64,000 bases of DNA from Ramlibacter tataouinensis (GCF_001580455.1 NZ_CP010951.1:3249001-3313000), one strand, 5' to 3'. Counted from the first letter of the stretch, positions 1 through 9,240 are shown. Translations and numbers: made by a program. Notes: generated by a model not told the origin, from the letters alone.

Positions 1-33
1 CGCAGCGCCAGTCGTCGGCGCCGTCCTGAACCT

Positions 34-432
34 TCAGCCCCCGCGCCGGGCCCACGCCACCGTGGCGATGCCCAGCGCCGTCAGCGCGAACGAGCCCAGC
101 ATGTGGGCAAAGGCCGTCGCCAGCGCCCAGGCCGTGCGGCCTTCCTGCAGGTGCACCACCACTTCGGCGGAGAAGGTCGAGAAGGTGGTGAGTCCGCCCA
201 GAAAGCCCGTGATCACGAACAGCCGCACCTGCGGCGAGAGCTGGGGCGAGGCGGCGAACACCGCCACGGCCACGCCCACCAGGTAGCCGCCCGCCAGGTT
301 GGCCGCCAGGGTGCCTAGCGGCACCGCGGGGAACAGGGGGTTGAAGCGTCCCGCCAGGAACCAGCGCAGCAGGGCGCCGAGCGACGCGCCGGTCGCAATT
401 GACAGAACCGAGAAGAACATGGGCAGCGGCAT
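34..432 (-). CDS. crcB: CrcB-family fluoride ion channel
   Basis: Small inner-membrane channel (132 aa) that exports fluoride as an antiparallel dimer. The protein is almost all hydrophobic, with four predicted helices. It carries the family signature GFLGGLTTFSTFS in the third helix (the Phe-lined pore) and AANLAGGYLVG in the second, where the conserved Asn lies. Length is normal for the family. It starts with ATG and is divergent from the aryl-acid ligase gene, with only 77 bases between them. I looked for a fluoride riboswitch in that gap on the minus strand and did not recognise one, so regulation is unknown. Identification is by motif and topology. Confidence 0.95.
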   Translation of the reverse strand: MPLPMFFSVLSIATGASLGALLRWFLAGRFNPLFPAVPLGTLAANLAGGYLVGVAVAVFAASPQLSPQVRLFVITGFLGGLTTFSTFSAEVVVHLQEGRTAWALATAFAHMLGSFALTALGIATVAWARRGG

Positions 433-509
433 TCTAGTGCTGCTCTGCCATCACGGGCGTTGCCCGGTCCATGAGCAACCACTAGAGTAGGCCCAAGGAG
501 ATCCCCTCG

Positions 510-2156
510 ATGCTCGATGGTTTCACCCCCTGGCCTGAGCCGCTGGCGCAGCGCTACCGGCAAGCCGGCTATTGGGAAGGCCTGACCCTGTGGGCCATGG
601 TGGCGCGCACCGTGGCGCGCCTGCCGGACAAGGTGGCGCTGGTGGCCGGCGACGAGCGGCAGACCTACGCAGAGCTGGACCGCATCTCCGCGCGCCTGGG
701 CGCCGCGCTGCTGCAGCAGGGCATCCGTCCGCTGGACCGGGTGGTGCTGCAGCTGCCCAACATCCCCGCCTTCGTCCACTACTACCTGGCCCTGGTGCGC
801 ATCGGCGCGATCCCGGTGACCGCGCTGCGGGCTCACCGCCACGCCGAGGTGCGCCACTTCATCCGCGCCTCCGGCGCCGTGGCCTACGTGGTGCCGGATG
901 TGGCGCACAAGTTCGACTACCGGCCCATGGCGATGGAGATGCAGCAGGCGTTTGCCGGCTTGCGGTCGGTGATCGTGGTCGGCGAGCCGTATGCCGGCCA
1001 GCTCGCGCATGACGCGCTGCTGGCTGCGACCGACGAGGCCACGGTCGCGGCCACCCCGGCGACGGCGAAATTCGAGGCCGTCGATGTCGCCACCATGCTG
1101 CTGTCCGGCGGCACCACCTCGCTGTCGAAGCTGATTCCCCGCACCCACGAGGACTACGTACTCAACGCGCGCTTGTGCGGCCAGGTGGCCGGTTTCGACG
1201 AGCGCACGGTGCTCATGGCGATCCTGCCGCTGGGGCACAACTACAACCTGGCGTCGCCGGGCCTGCTGGGCACCTTCTACTACGGCGGCACCGTGGTGCT
1301 GGCGCCCTCGGCGGACACGGCGGACATCTTCGCGCTGGTGCAAAAGGAACGGGTTTCGGTGATCGCCGCCGTGGTGCCGCTGATTTCGGCCTGGCTCAGC
1401 TCGCCGGAGCCGGACCGCTTCGACCTGTCTTCGCTGAAGGTGGTGCAGAACGGCGGCGCGCGGCTGGCGCCGGAACTGCGCCAGCGCCTGATGACGCGCT
1501 TTCGCTGCACGCCGCAGGAGATCTACGGCACGGCCGAGGGCCTGATCAACATGACGCGGCTGGACGACCCGCAGGAGCTGATCCTGCACAGCTCCGGCCG
1601 GCCGGTGTGCGAGGCCGACGAAATCAAGGTGGTGGACGACGCCGGCCATGAGGTGCCCGACGGCGAAGCGGGCGAGCTGCTGACACGCGGGCCCTACACC
1701 ATTCGCGGCTACTACCTCGCTGCGGAGAAGAACGCCGAGGCCTTCACCGCGGACGGCTTCTACCGCATGGGCGACATCGTGCGCAAGCAGGGCCGCAGCA
1801 TCTACACCGAAGGCCGGCGCAAGGACCTGATCAACCGCGGCGGCGAGAAGATCAGCTGCGAGGAGGTGGAGAACTACATCCTCATGCACCCGGCGGTGAA
1901 GTCGGTGAGCCTGGTCGCCATGCCCGACCCGGTGTTCGGCGAGAAGGCCTGCGCCTTCGTGATCCTGAAGGAAGGCGCGCAACTCGGTTTCGAGGAACTG
2001 ATCGCGTTCCTCAAGACGCACCGGATCGCCGCCTTCAAGCTGCCGGAGCGGCTGGAAGTGGTGGGGCAGTTCCCCTTGAGCCCGGTGGGCAAGATCCTCA
2101 AGCGCCAGCTGCGCGACCAGATCGCGGCCACGCTGGAACGCGAAGGAAAGGCATGA
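510..2156 (+). CDS. Aryl-acid AMP ligase / aryl-CoA ligase (EntE/DhbE/SdgA-like)
   Basis: ANL-superfamily adenylating enzyme, 548 aa. The start has a good ribosome binding site (AAGGAGAT, 8 bases before ATG). The opening FTPWPEPLAQRYRQAGYWEG is typical of 2,3-dihydroxybenzoate/salicylate-AMP ligases. The core motif LLSGGTTSLSKLIPRTHEDY, the aryl-acid pocket motif GHNYNLASPG, YGTAEG, and the C-terminal GRRKDLINRGGEKIS hinge are all present. EntE-type enzymes make acyl-adenylates for siderophore carriers, but no NRPS gene is nearby. The next gene overlaps by ATGA and encodes a salicylyl-CoA hydroxylase-like flavoprotein, so CoA activation of salicylate or a related hydroxy/aminobenzoate for degradation is more likely (inference). 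The Ser after HNYNLA resembles 2,3-dihydroxybenzoate enzymes more than the Cys recalled for salicylate enzymes, so substrate is open. Confidence 0.85.
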   Translation: MLDGFTPWPEPLAQRYRQAGYWEGLTLWAMVARTVARLPDKVALVAGDERQTYAELDRISARLGAALLQQGIRPLDRVVLQLPNIPAFVHYYLALVRIGAIPVTALRAHRHAEVRHFIRASGAVAYVVPDVAHKFDYRPMAMEMQQAFAGLRSVIVVGEPYAGQLAHDALLAATDEATVAATPATAKFEAVDVATMLLSGGTTSLSKLIPRTHEDYVLNARLCGQVAGFDERTVLMAILPLGHNYNLASPGLLGTFYYGGTVVLAPSADTADIFALVQKERVSVIAAVVPLISAWLSSPEPDRFDLSSLKVVQNGGARLAPELRQRLMTRFRCTPQEIYGTAEGLINMTRLDDPQELILHSSGRPVCEADEIKVVDDAGHEVPDGEAGELLTRGPYTIRGYYLAAEKNAEAFTADGFYRMGDIVRKQGRSIYTEGRRKDLINRGGEKISCEEVENYILMHPAVKSVSLVAMPDPVFGEKACAFVILKEGAQLGFEELIAFLKTHRIAAFKLPERLEVVGQFPLSPVGKILKRQLRDQIAATLEREGKA

Positions 2157-3292
2157 AGATCAAGATCATCGGGGCCGGCCCCGCCGGACTCTACTTCGCG
2201 GCCCTGATGAAGCGGCACGACCCGGGCCACGACATCACCATCTACGAGCGCAGCCGCCGCGATGCGACCTGGGGATTCGGCGTGGTGTTCTCGGACCGCG
2301 CGCTGGAGTTCCTGCGGGCCGACGACGAAGAGCTGTACCAGTACCTGACGCCGCACATGGAGAGCTGGCCTCACCTGACCATCCAGGTCAACGACAGCTG
2401 CATCCCCATCACCGGCAATGGCTTCGCCGCCTTCGGCCGGCTGGAGCTGCTGAACCTGATGTACGCCTACGTGGAGAAGCTGGGCGTGCGCATCGAGTTC
2501 CAGACCGAGATCGATTCACTGGACCGGGTCGATGACGCCGACCTCGTCGTCGGTGCCAACGGTGCCTTCTCCTGGGTGCGTGCGCAAAACGAGGACAGGT
2601 TCGGCACGCGCTGCGACTGGCGACCCAACCGCTTCATCTGGTGGGGCACCAGCAAGGTGTTCGAGAGCCTGTCGCTCACCTTCCGCGCCACCGGGCACGG
2701 CGTGTTCTGCGCCCACCACTACCGCTACAGCCCTGCGATGAGCACCTTCCTGGTGGAGGTGGAGGAGGGCACCTGGAAGCGCGCCGGCTTCGACCGGATG
2801 AGCCCGGAGGATGCGATCCGCCACTGCGAAACGGTGTTCGCGCCGGACCTCGAGGGCCACCCCATCATCTCCAACAACTCCTACTGGCGGCAGTTCCCGG
2901 CGATCTGGAACGAGCGCTGGAGTTTCGGCAAGGTGGTGCTGCTCGGCGACGCGCTGCGCACCGCGCATTTTTCCATCGGCTCCGGGACGCGGCTGGCGAT
3001 GGAAGATTCCGTGGCCCTGTTCAAGGCCTTCAAGGAACAGGGCGGCGACGTGCAGTCAGCACTGGCGCGCTTCCAGGAATTGCGCATGCCGCCCATGAAG
3101 AAGATCTGGGATGCCGCCAACGTGAGCCTGCGCTGGTACGAGCGCATGGACGAGAACCTGAGGACGATGTCCCCGATCGAGTTCGCCTACAGCTACATGA
3201 CCCGCACCGGCCGGGTCAACCACGCCGAGGTCCGGCGGCGCGATCCGGGGCTGGCACAGGCTTACGAGCAACTGCACCCGGAGGTCGCTTGA
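2153..3292 (+). CDS. FAD-dependent aryl-CoA monooxygenase (salicylyl-CoA 5-hydroxylase-like)
   Basis: Flavoprotein hydroxylase, 379 aa. N-terminal Rossmann FAD motif IGAGPAGLYFAALM, then ERSRRDATWGFGVVFSD, which is characteristic of the SdgC/salicylyl-CoA 5-hydroxylase group and of the N-terminal half of anthraniloyl-CoA monooxygenase. The second FAD motif is VVLLGDALRTAHFSIGSGT at about residues 261-279. The length fits the single-domain hydroxylase and lacks the second reductase half of anthraniloyl-CoA monooxygenase. The start overlaps the ligase stop (ATGA), so the pair is translationally coupled. In the known salicylate route the product is gentisyl-CoA, which then needs a thioesterase and gentisate dioxygenase. 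Neither is in this window. Function by family resemblance and context. Confidence 0.83.
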   Translation: MKIKIIGAGPAGLYFAALMKRHDPGHDITIYERSRRDATWGFGVVFSDRALEFLRADDEELYQYLTPHMESWPHLTIQVNDSCIPITGNGFAAFGRLELLNLMYAYVEKLGVRIEFQTEIDSLDRVDDADLVVGANGAFSWVRAQNEDRFGTRCDWRPNRFIWWGTSKVFESLSLTFRATGHGVFCAHHYRYSPAMSTFLVEVEEGTWKRAGFDRMSPEDAIRHCETVFAPDLEGHPIISNNSYWRQFPAIWNERWSFGKVVLLGDALRTAHFSIGSGTRLAMEDSVALFKAFKEQGGDVQSALARFQELRMPPMKKIWDAANVSLRWYERMDENLRTMSPIEFAYSYMTRTGRVNHAEVRRRDPGLAQAYEQLHPEVA

Positions 3293-3372
3293 GGTCTTGT
3301 TCCATCCCCCTTGGGCGAGGGTCAGGGTGAGGGCACTGCGGCGCTAGCACGCCAGCGGCCTCTTGTTCGCAT

Positions 3373-3813
3373 TCAGCGGCAACCCGGCGTCGCGCCCGGC
3401 ATGCTGCCCGTCGCCCCGGCCTGCGCCCCTCGCGCCGCCGCCGTGGCGCTGTCCAGGGTCGAGCCGCCAGGGGCGCTGCCGCCGGAGGCACCGCTCGCGC
3501 CCATGGCGGTCGAGCCCGTCGACGGCGCGCCCATGGCCACGCTGCCCGGGGTGGTCGGTCCCGACATCGTGCTGCTGCCAGCCGTCGTGCCCGCCGGCGC
3601 GGTGGCGACGCTCGAACCCGACGCGCCGGCTACGCCCGGGTCCGAGCCGCCCATCGCACCGCTGCTGCCCGGCGTGCTGGCGCTGCCGGCCATCTGCGGG
3701 TCGCAGGGCATGGCGCCCGGTGCCGTGCCGGGGGCCGTGCTCGAGGTCTGAGCAAAAACGAAACCGCCGGCCGCCAGCGCGGCGGCCACCATGGAGGAAG
3801 TGAATGCCCTCAT
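3373..3813 (-). CDS. Secreted Ala/Gly/Ser/Thr-rich low-complexity protein
   Basis: Small predicted exported protein (146 aa). A clear signal peptide MRAFTSSMVAAALAAGGFVFA is followed by about 120 residues made almost only of Ala, Gly, Ser, Thr and Pro, with two Cys (one near the N-terminus, one just before the end). The AAGGAG ribosome binding site 6 bases before ATG supports real translation. No catalytic motif or known domain is visible. Low-complexity exported proteins of this kind are often poorly conserved, and the function is unknown. It lies convergent to the flavoprotein gene and upstream of nothing obvious. Because GC-rich DNA easily gives such compositions, the call rests on the signal peptide and the ribosome binding site. 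Confidence 0.6.
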   Translation of the reverse strand: MRAFTSSMVAAALAAGGFVFAQTSSTAPGTAPGAMPCDPQMAGSASTPGSSGAMGGSDPGVAGASGSSVATAPAGTTAGSSTMSGPTTPGSVAMGAPSTGSTAMGASGASGGSAPGGSTLDSATAAARGAQAGATGSMPGATPGCR

Positions 3814-3955
3814 CGCAGCTCCTTAGCGTACCTGGGCCAAACGGTACTGCCGTTTGGCGCATCAGCCACCCGGCAATCAATGTGCCCAGGCGAGCTTCAG
3901 CGCCGTGCCTGCGCTGCGTGCCCCGGCGCGTTCGGCCAGCTCAATCCCGACGCGC

Positions 3956-6900
3956 TCATGCCGACGCGGTGACGCGGATGCCGCGGATCTGCCCGGCCTG
4001 GGGCGTGCGCTCGGGCCGCGGATAGGTCGCCGGATCGAAGCGGTACAGCAGCTCCGCTTCACGGACCTGTGCCAGCGCCACGTTGGCCAGCTTGACGTGG
4101 CCGAAGCCGCGCATGGCCAGCGGCAGCGCGGCAATCTCGGTCGCGGCCTTGAGGCGCGAGGCGTCGAGCGCCGGCAGCAGCGCCTCGATGCGGTCGCGGT
4201 AGTTGGCGATCAGCTGGCGCTCCATGCGGCGCTCCTGCGTGCGGCCGAACAGGTCCAGCGGCGTGCCGCGCAGGCGCTTGCCCCATGCCAGCAGCTTCAT
4301 CGCCGGCATCATCCACGGGCCCAGGCGCAGTTTGCGCGGCGCCTGCCCATGGCGCGAGCGGCTCAGCACCGGCGGCGCCATGTAGAACTCCAGCCGCAGC
4401 TCGCCCTCGAACTGGTGCTGCAGCGCGCGCCGGAACTCGCCGTCGGTGTAGAGCCGCGCCACTTCGTATTCGTCCTTGTAGGCCATCAGCTTGAGCAGGC
4501 TGCGGGCGACCGCCTGCGACAGCGGCAGCGACGCATCGGCGCCCAGGACCCGTTCGCGTTCCACCACGCGCCGCACGAACTCGGAATAGGACTTGGCGTA
4601 GGCCGCGCCCTGGTAGCCGGTCAGGTGGGCGACGCCGCGCGCGACCAGCGCCTCGAAGCTCTCGCGCACCGGCTCGGGATGCACCGCCACCTGCTCGTCG
4701 TCGGCCAGCAGGGCCTGGATGGCTGCGGGATCGGCCGCCGCCAGGCGGCCGAGCGAGAGGGCCAGCTTGTTGTTGTCCACCGCAACACCATTGAGTTCGA
4801 TGGCCCGCAGCAGCGCCGGCAGGCTCACCGGCACCAGGCCGCGCTGCCACGCATAGCCCAGGCACAGGATGTTGGAGACGATCGAGTCGCCGAGGAAGGC
4901 TTCGGCCAGAGCCTGTGCATCCAGCGTCTCGACGAACTCGTGCCCCGCGGCGAAGTCGAGCTTTTCCAGCAGCTGCGGCACCTTCAGGCTGGCATCGGGA
5001 TTGCGCAGGCTTTCCGCCACCGGGACCTCGTGCACGTTCGCCAGGATCTGCGTCCGGCCATGGCGCACCGTGGCCAGCGCCTCGGGCGAGGCGCCCACCA
5101 CCAGGTCGCAGGCCAGGATGGCGTCGGCCTGCTGCGTGTCGATGCGCACCTGGTTCAGGCGCGAGGGCAGGTCGGCCAGCCGCACGAAGCTCAGGACCGA
5201 GCCGCCCTTCTGCGCGAAGCCCATGAAGTCCAGCACGCTGGCGCTCTTGCCTTCCAGGTGGGCGGCCATCGAGATGAGCGCGCCCACGGTCACCACGCCG
5301 GTGCCGCCGACACCGGTGACCAGCAGGTCGTAGGGCGCGGTCCAGGTGTGGGGGGCGGGCAGGGGCAGGGCATCGACGCGGCGGGTGAAGTCTTCGGCGC
5401 CGCCGGCGAGCGCGCCGGCCTTCTTGCGCAACTTGCCGCCGACCACGCCGACGAAGCTGGGGCAGAAGCCCTTGACGCAGGAGTAGTCCTTGTTGCAGCT
5501 GGACTGGTCGATCTTGCGCTTGCGGCCCAGCGGCGTCTCGGCCGGCAGCACCGCCACGCAATTGCTTTGCACCGAGCAGTCGCCGCAGCCCTCGCATACG
5601 CGTTCGTTGATGAACACGCGTCGCGCCGGGTCGACCAGCTCGCCCTTCTTGCGCCGGCGGCGCTTCTCGGCGGCGCAGGTCTGTTCGTAGATCAGCACCG
5701 TCACGCCCGGCACTTCGCGCAGGCGCCGCTGCACTTCGTCCAGCGCATCGCGGTCGTGGAACTCGGTGCCGGCGGGGAAGCGGTTCCTGATCGCGTCGTA
5801 CTTGGCGATGGCGTCCGACAGCACCACGACCTGCTTCACGCCTTCGGCTTCCACCTGGCGCGCGATCCCGTCCACGCTGATGATGCCGTCCACCGGCTGG
5901 CCGCCGGTCATGGCCACCGCGTCGTTGAACAGGATCTTGTAGGTGATGGTCGAGCGGGCGGCGACCGCCTGGCGGATCGCCAGATAGCCCGAGTGGTAGT
6001 AGGTGCCGTCGCCCAGATTCTGGAACACATGCGGCACCTTGGTGAACATGGCGTGCGAGACCCAGTCCACGCCTTCGCCGCCCATCTGGATCAGGCCTTC
6101 GGTCTCGCGGTTCATCCAGCTGGCCATGAAGTGGCAGCCGATACCGGCTTGCGCGTGCGAGCCTTCCGGCACCCGGGTCGAGGTGTTGTGCGGGCAGCCC
6201 GCGCAGAAGTAGGGCAGGCGCTTGACACTGTCGCTGTCGTTGGCCAGCAGTTCGGGCAGGGTGAAGTCGCGCACCAGGTGGCGCCGGTCCAGGTCGGGGT
6301 AGTGCGCCGCCAGCCACTGGGCCACCAGCTCGATCAGGCGCGAGGGGCGCAGCTCGCCCAGCGCCGACACCAGCGGGCGGCCCTGCGCATCCTGCTTGCC
6401 GACGATGGCCGGGCGCACCGGCTGGTTGTAGAACATGGTGCGCAGCTGGTCTTCGACGACCGCCCCCTTTTCCTCGATCACCAGCACTTCCTCGAGACCG
6501 CGCGCGAACTCCTGCATGCGCGTCGGCTCGAGGGGGTAGGTCAGGCCCAGCTTGTAGATGCGCACGCCGTGCGCCGCCAGTGTCTCGGGCGAGATGTCCA
6601 GGCGGCGCAGCACCTCCATGAAGTCGTAGTGCGCCTTGCCGGCGGTCACGATGCCCACGGTGGCATGCGCGCTCTCGACGATGTGGCGGTCGATGCTGTT
6701 GACGCGGGCGAAGGCGCGCACCGCATCCAGCTTGGCATGCAGCCGCTGCTCGATCACCAGCGATGGCAGGTCGGGCCAGCGGTAGTGGAGGCCGCCGGCC
6801 GGCGGCGCGTAGCCGGTGGCCTGCATCACGGTGGCCGCGTCCTGCCAGGCGGCCACGCGCGCGTTCACCAGGTCCAGGTCCACGGTGGAGGCGCTTTCCA

Positions 6901-7546
6901 CCACCTCGGACAGGGCGGTGAAGCCGACCCAGTTGCCCGAGAAGCGCGACAGCTGCCAGCCGTACAGGCCGAACTCCAGGTACTCGGCCACGTTGGCGGG
7001 CGACACGATGGGCGCGTGCCAGGCCTGGAAGGCCTGGTCGCTCTGGTGCGGCATCGAGGACGACACGCAGCCGTGGTCGTCGCCCGCCACCATCAGCACG
7101 CCGCCGTGGGGTGAGGCGCCGTAGGCATTGCCGTGCTTGAGCGCATCGCCGGCGCGGTCCACGCCCGGGCCCTTGCCATACCAGAGCGCGAACACGCCCT
7201 CGCAGGTGCGCTCGGGGTCGGCTTCCACCCGCTGCGTGCCGAGCACGGCGGTGGCGGCAAGCTCTTCGTTGATGGCAGGCAGGAAGCGGATGCCTGCCGC
7301 CTCGAACTTGCTTCCGGCTTTCCACACGGCGAGGTCCACCATGCCCAGCGGCGAGCCGCGGTAGCCGCTGATGAAGCCCTGGCTGTTCAGCCCCGCCGCC
7401 GCATCGCGCTGGCGCTGCATGAGCATGAGCCGCACCAGCGCCTGGGTGCCGGTGAGGAAGATCGCGCCGCCGGTCGCCCACAGGCTGTCGCTGAGCTTGT
7501 AGTCGGGCCGTCGCAGCGGGGTGGGTGCAAAGTGGGTCTCGGCCAT
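3956..7546 (-). CDS. Indolepyruvate:ferredoxin oxidoreductase, fused IorA/IorB type
   Basis: Large cytoplasmic enzyme (1196 aa) that oxidatively decarboxylates aryl-pyruvates to aryl-acyl-CoA with reduction of ferredoxin. An N-terminal half resembles the thiamine-diphosphate subunit, with GDGTYYHSG and NDAVAMTGGQP at about residues 510-560. A 4Fe-4S cluster region follows (VCEGCGDCSVQSNC from about residue 650, then SCVKGFCPSF). The gamma-type domain has VTGVGGTGVVTVGAL. The ATG at 7546 (MAETHFAPTPLRR) was chosen because the frame upstream of it has no family resemblance. Divergent from an Lrp-type regulator and next to paaABCDE. Phenylpyruvate conversion to phenylacetyl-CoA would feed the paa pathway directly, which is a sensible but inferred role. 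Confidence 0.9.
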   Translation of the reverse strand: MAETHFAPTPLRRPDYKLSDSLWATGGAIFLTGTQALVRLMLMQRQRDAAAGLNSQGFISGYRGSPLGMVDLAVWKAGSKFEAAGIRFLPAINEELAATAVLGTQRVEADPERTCEGVFALWYGKGPGVDRAGDALKHGNAYGASPHGGVLMVAGDDHGCVSSSMPHQSDQAFQAWHAPIVSPANVAEYLEFGLYGWQLSRFSGNWVGFTALSEVVESASTVDLDLVNARVAAWQDAATVMQATGYAPPAGGLHYRWPDLPSLVIEQRLHAKLDAVRAFARVNSIDRHIVESAHATVGIVTAGKAHYDFMEVLRRLDISPETLAAHGVRIYKLGLTYPLEPTRMQEFARGLEEVLVIEEKGAVVEDQLRTMFYNQPVRPAIVGKQDAQGRPLVSALGELRPSRLIELVAQWLAAHYPDLDRRHLVRDFTLPELLANDSDSVKRLPYFCAGCPHNTSTRVPEGSHAQAGIGCHFMASWMNRETEGLIQMGGEGVDWVSHAMFTKVPHVFQNLGDGTYYHSGYLAIRQAVAARSTITYKILFNDAVAMTGGQPVDGIISVDGIARQVEAEGVKQVVVLSDAIAKYDAIRNRFPAGTEFHDRDALDEVQRRLREVPGVTVLIYEQTCAAEKRRRRKKGELVDPARRVFINERVCEGCGDCSVQSNCVAVLPAETPLGRKRKIDQSSCNKDYSCVKGFCPSFVGVVGGKLRKKAGALAGGAEDFTRRVDALPLPAPHTWTAPYDLLVTGVGGTGVVTVGALISMAAHLEGKSASVLDFMGFAQKGGSVLSFVRLADLPSRLNQVRIDTQQADAILACDLVVGASPEALATVRHGRTQILANVHEVPVAESLRNPDASLKVPQLLEKLDFAAGHEFVETLDAQALAEAFLGDSIVSNILCLGYAWQRGLVPVSLPALLRAIELNGVAVDNNKLALSLGRLAAADPAAIQALLADDEQVAVHPEPVRESFEALVARGVAHLTGYQGAAYAKSYSEFVRRVVERERVLGADASLPLSQAVARSLLKLMAYKDEYEVARLYTDGEFRRALQHQFEGELRLEFYMAPPVLSRSRHGQAPRKLRLGPWMMPAMKLLAWGKRLRGTPLDLFGRTQERRMERQLIANYRDRIEALLPALDASRLKAATEIAALPLAMRGFGHVKLANVALAQVREAELLYRFDPATYPRPERTPQAGQIRGIRVTASA

Positions 7547-7610
7547 GGTGTCCCAGCCTGAAATCAAAGGGGTAAAGCTTAGGCACCTGGCGGGGAAATT
7601 TGGTTCTCTT

Positions 7611-7638
7611 TTCTCCGGCTCAAGGATGTGGCGGAGAA
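7611..7638. promoter_or_regulatory. Inverted repeat in the ior/lrp divergent promoter region
   Basis: A perfect 7-bp inverted repeat (TTCTCCG, 14 bases, CGGAGAA) lies in the 122-base gap between the divergent oxidoreductase and Lrp/AsnC genes. Its half-sites are 21 bp apart, that is two helical turns on one face. Lrp/AsnC proteins often autoregulate and control the divergent neighbour, so this is a candidate operator. Binding is inference. Confidence 0.4.
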
Positions 7639-7668
7639 TATCCTTCCTCGATTCGCTGGAAATCAAGA

Positions 7669-8169
7669 ATGGATCAACTCGACCGCCATGACCTGGCCCT
7701 GCTGGCCGAGCTGCAGCGCGATTCGCGCCAGACGGTGCAGCAGCTCTCCGCGGCCGCCGGCCTGTCCAGCACGCCATGCTGGAAGCGCGTCAAGGACATG
7801 GAGGCCAGCGGCGTGATCCGCGGCTACACGGCGCTGGTCGATCGCGAGAAGGTGGGCCTGTCGCTGTGCGTGCTGGCCGAAGTCAACCTGACGCGGCACA
7901 ACGAGGACGACGTGCGGCGCTTCGAGCGCGAAGCGGCCGCCTGCCCGCAGATCGTGAGCTGCTACGCCACCACCGGCCAGGCCGACTACATGATCAAGGT
8001 ACTGGTCGGCGACATCAAGGCCTATGACAGCTTCCTGCACGAGACCCTGTTCAAGCTGCCCGGCGTCACCCATGTGCGCTCCAGCGTCGTGCTGCGGGAG
8101 ATCAAGTCCGACACGCGCCTGCCCTTCGACTCGCCCCGGCCCAAGGCTGAGCCGAAGCGGCGGCGCTGA
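7669..8169 (+). CDS. Lrp/AsnC-family transcriptional regulator
   Basis: DNA-binding regulator, 166 aa. The N-terminal winged helix-turn-helix is MDQLDRHDLALLAELQRDSRQTVQQLSAAAGLSSTPCWKRVKDMEASGVIRGY in outline (about residues 1-52; key elements LLAELQ, LSAAAGLS, CWKRVKDME). A C-terminal RAM ligand-binding/oligomerisation domain follows, with VSCYATTGQADYMIKVLV. The ATG at 7669 was chosen over an upstream in-frame start because it begins exactly at the family N-terminus. It is divergent from the indolepyruvate oxidoreductase and upstream of paaA, so it may respond to an aromatic amino acid or its keto acid and control the oxidoreductase (inference). The last residues are a basic tail. Confidence 0.92.
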   Translation: MDQLDRHDLALLAELQRDSRQTVQQLSAAAGLSSTPCWKRVKDMEASGVIRGYTALVDREKVGLSLCVLAEVNLTRHNEDDVRRFEREAAACPQIVSCYATTGQADYMIKVLVGDIKAYDSFLHETLFKLPGVTHVRSSVVLREIKSDTRLPFDSPRPKAEPKRRR

Positions 8170-8222
8170 GCGTACACAAGCCATCGTTCGGAGTTACCCT
8201 TACGAGCGCCACAGGAGACTGC

Positions 8223-9230
8223 ATGTACACGCAAGCCATGGACACCGCGGGCAAGGATGAGTCCAAGCCCAAGGCCGTGCGTTCGGCCGAGGAGATGAAG
8301 CGCGAGGACCAGTTCGAAGCGCGCATCGACGCCGGCGATTTCATCGAGCCCAAGGACTGGATGCCCGAGCACTACCGCAAGACGCTGGTGCGGCAGATCA
8401 GCCAGCACGCGCATTCCGAGATCGTGGGCATGCTGCCCGAGGGCAACTGGATCACGCGGGCGCCCACGCTCAAGCGCAAGGCCATCCTGCTGGCCAAGGT
8501 CCAGGACGAGGCCGGCCACGGCCTGTACCTCTATTCCGCCGCCGAGACACTGGGCACCTCGCGCGACCAGATGCTGGAGGCGCTGCACGCCGGCAAAGCC
8601 AAGTACAGCTCGATCTTCAACTACCCGACGCTCACCTGGGCCGATGTCGGCGTGATCGGCTGGTTGGTGGACGGCGCGGCGATCATGAACCAGGTGCCGA
8701 TCTGCCGCTGCTCCTACGGGCCGTATGCGCGCGCGATGATCCGCATCTGCCGCGAGGAAAGCTTCCACCAGCGCCAGGGCTTCGACAGCCTGGTGGTGAT
8801 GATGGAAAAGGGCACGCAGGCGCAGCGCGACATGGTGCAGGATGCGGTCAACCGCTGGTGGTGGCCCTCGATCATGATGTTCGGCCCGCCCGACGACCAG
8901 TCGCCCAACTCCGCGCAGTCGATGCGTTGGGGCATCAAGCGCGTGTCCAACGACGAGCTGCGCCAGCGCTTCATCGACGCCACCGCCGAACAGGCCCAGG
9001 TGCTGGGCGTGACGCTGCCGGATCCCGCGCTGAAGTGGAACGAGCAGCGCCAGCACTACGACTTCGGCACCATCGACTGGAACGAGTTCTGGCGCGTGAT
9101 CGCCGGCCACGGCCCCTGCAACCGCGAGCGCCTGGCCGCGCGCGTGAAGGCCTGGGAGGACGGCGCCTGGGTGCGCGAAGCCGCGCTGGCGTATGCGCGT
9201 GGTCAGGAAACGCAGGCGCAGGCCGCATGA
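8223..9230 (+). CDS. paaA: 1,2-phenylacetyl-CoA epoxidase catalytic subunit PaaA
   Basis: Catalytic diiron subunit (335 aa) of the multicomponent enzyme that epoxidises the ring of phenylacetyl-CoA with O2 and NADPH. The family stretch DWMPEHYRKTLVRQISQHAH is present, with the ferritin-like helices carrying carboxylate/His ligands: AKVQDEAGHGLYLY and RICREESFHQRQGF (E-x-x-H pattern). Length is normal. The start has AGGAGA upstream. First gene of a paaABCDE run on the plus strand. An inverted pair of palindromic repeats separates it from paaB. Confidence 0.97.
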   Translation: MYTQAMDTAGKDESKPKAVRSAEEMKREDQFEARIDAGDFIEPKDWMPEHYRKTLVRQISQHAHSEIVGMLPEGNWITRAPTLKRKAILLAKVQDEAGHGLYLYSAAETLGTSRDQMLEALHAGKAKYSSIFNYPTLTWADVGVIGWLVDGAAIMNQVPICRCSYGPYARAMIRICREESFHQRQGFDSLVVMMEKGTQAQRDMVQDAVNRWWWPSIMMFGPPDDQSPNSAQSMRWGIKRVSNDELRQRFIDATAEQAQVLGVTLPDPALKWNEQRQHYDFGTIDWNEFWRVIAGHGPCNRERLAARVKAWEDGAWVREAALAYARGQETQAQAA

Positions 9231-9240
9231 CGGACTTTCA

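Noticed and set aside
1..33. Gene end or start at the left window edge
   Set aside because: Thirty-three bases are too few to assign a frame or product.
433..509. Fluoride riboswitch upstream of crcB
   Set aside because: A short GGGC/GCCC stem is present, but the conserved fluoride aptamer core could not be matched on the minus strand.
3305..3334. Third copy of the REP-like element
   Set aside because: The stretch CCCTTGGGCGAGGGTCAGGG is similar in plan but too degenerate to annotate as a feature.
3854..7114. 1086-codon open frame on the plus strand
   Set aside because: It is antisense to the indolepyruvate oxidoreductase, rich in His, Arg, Gln and Ala with no domain. Such mirror frames arise from high GC at third positions.
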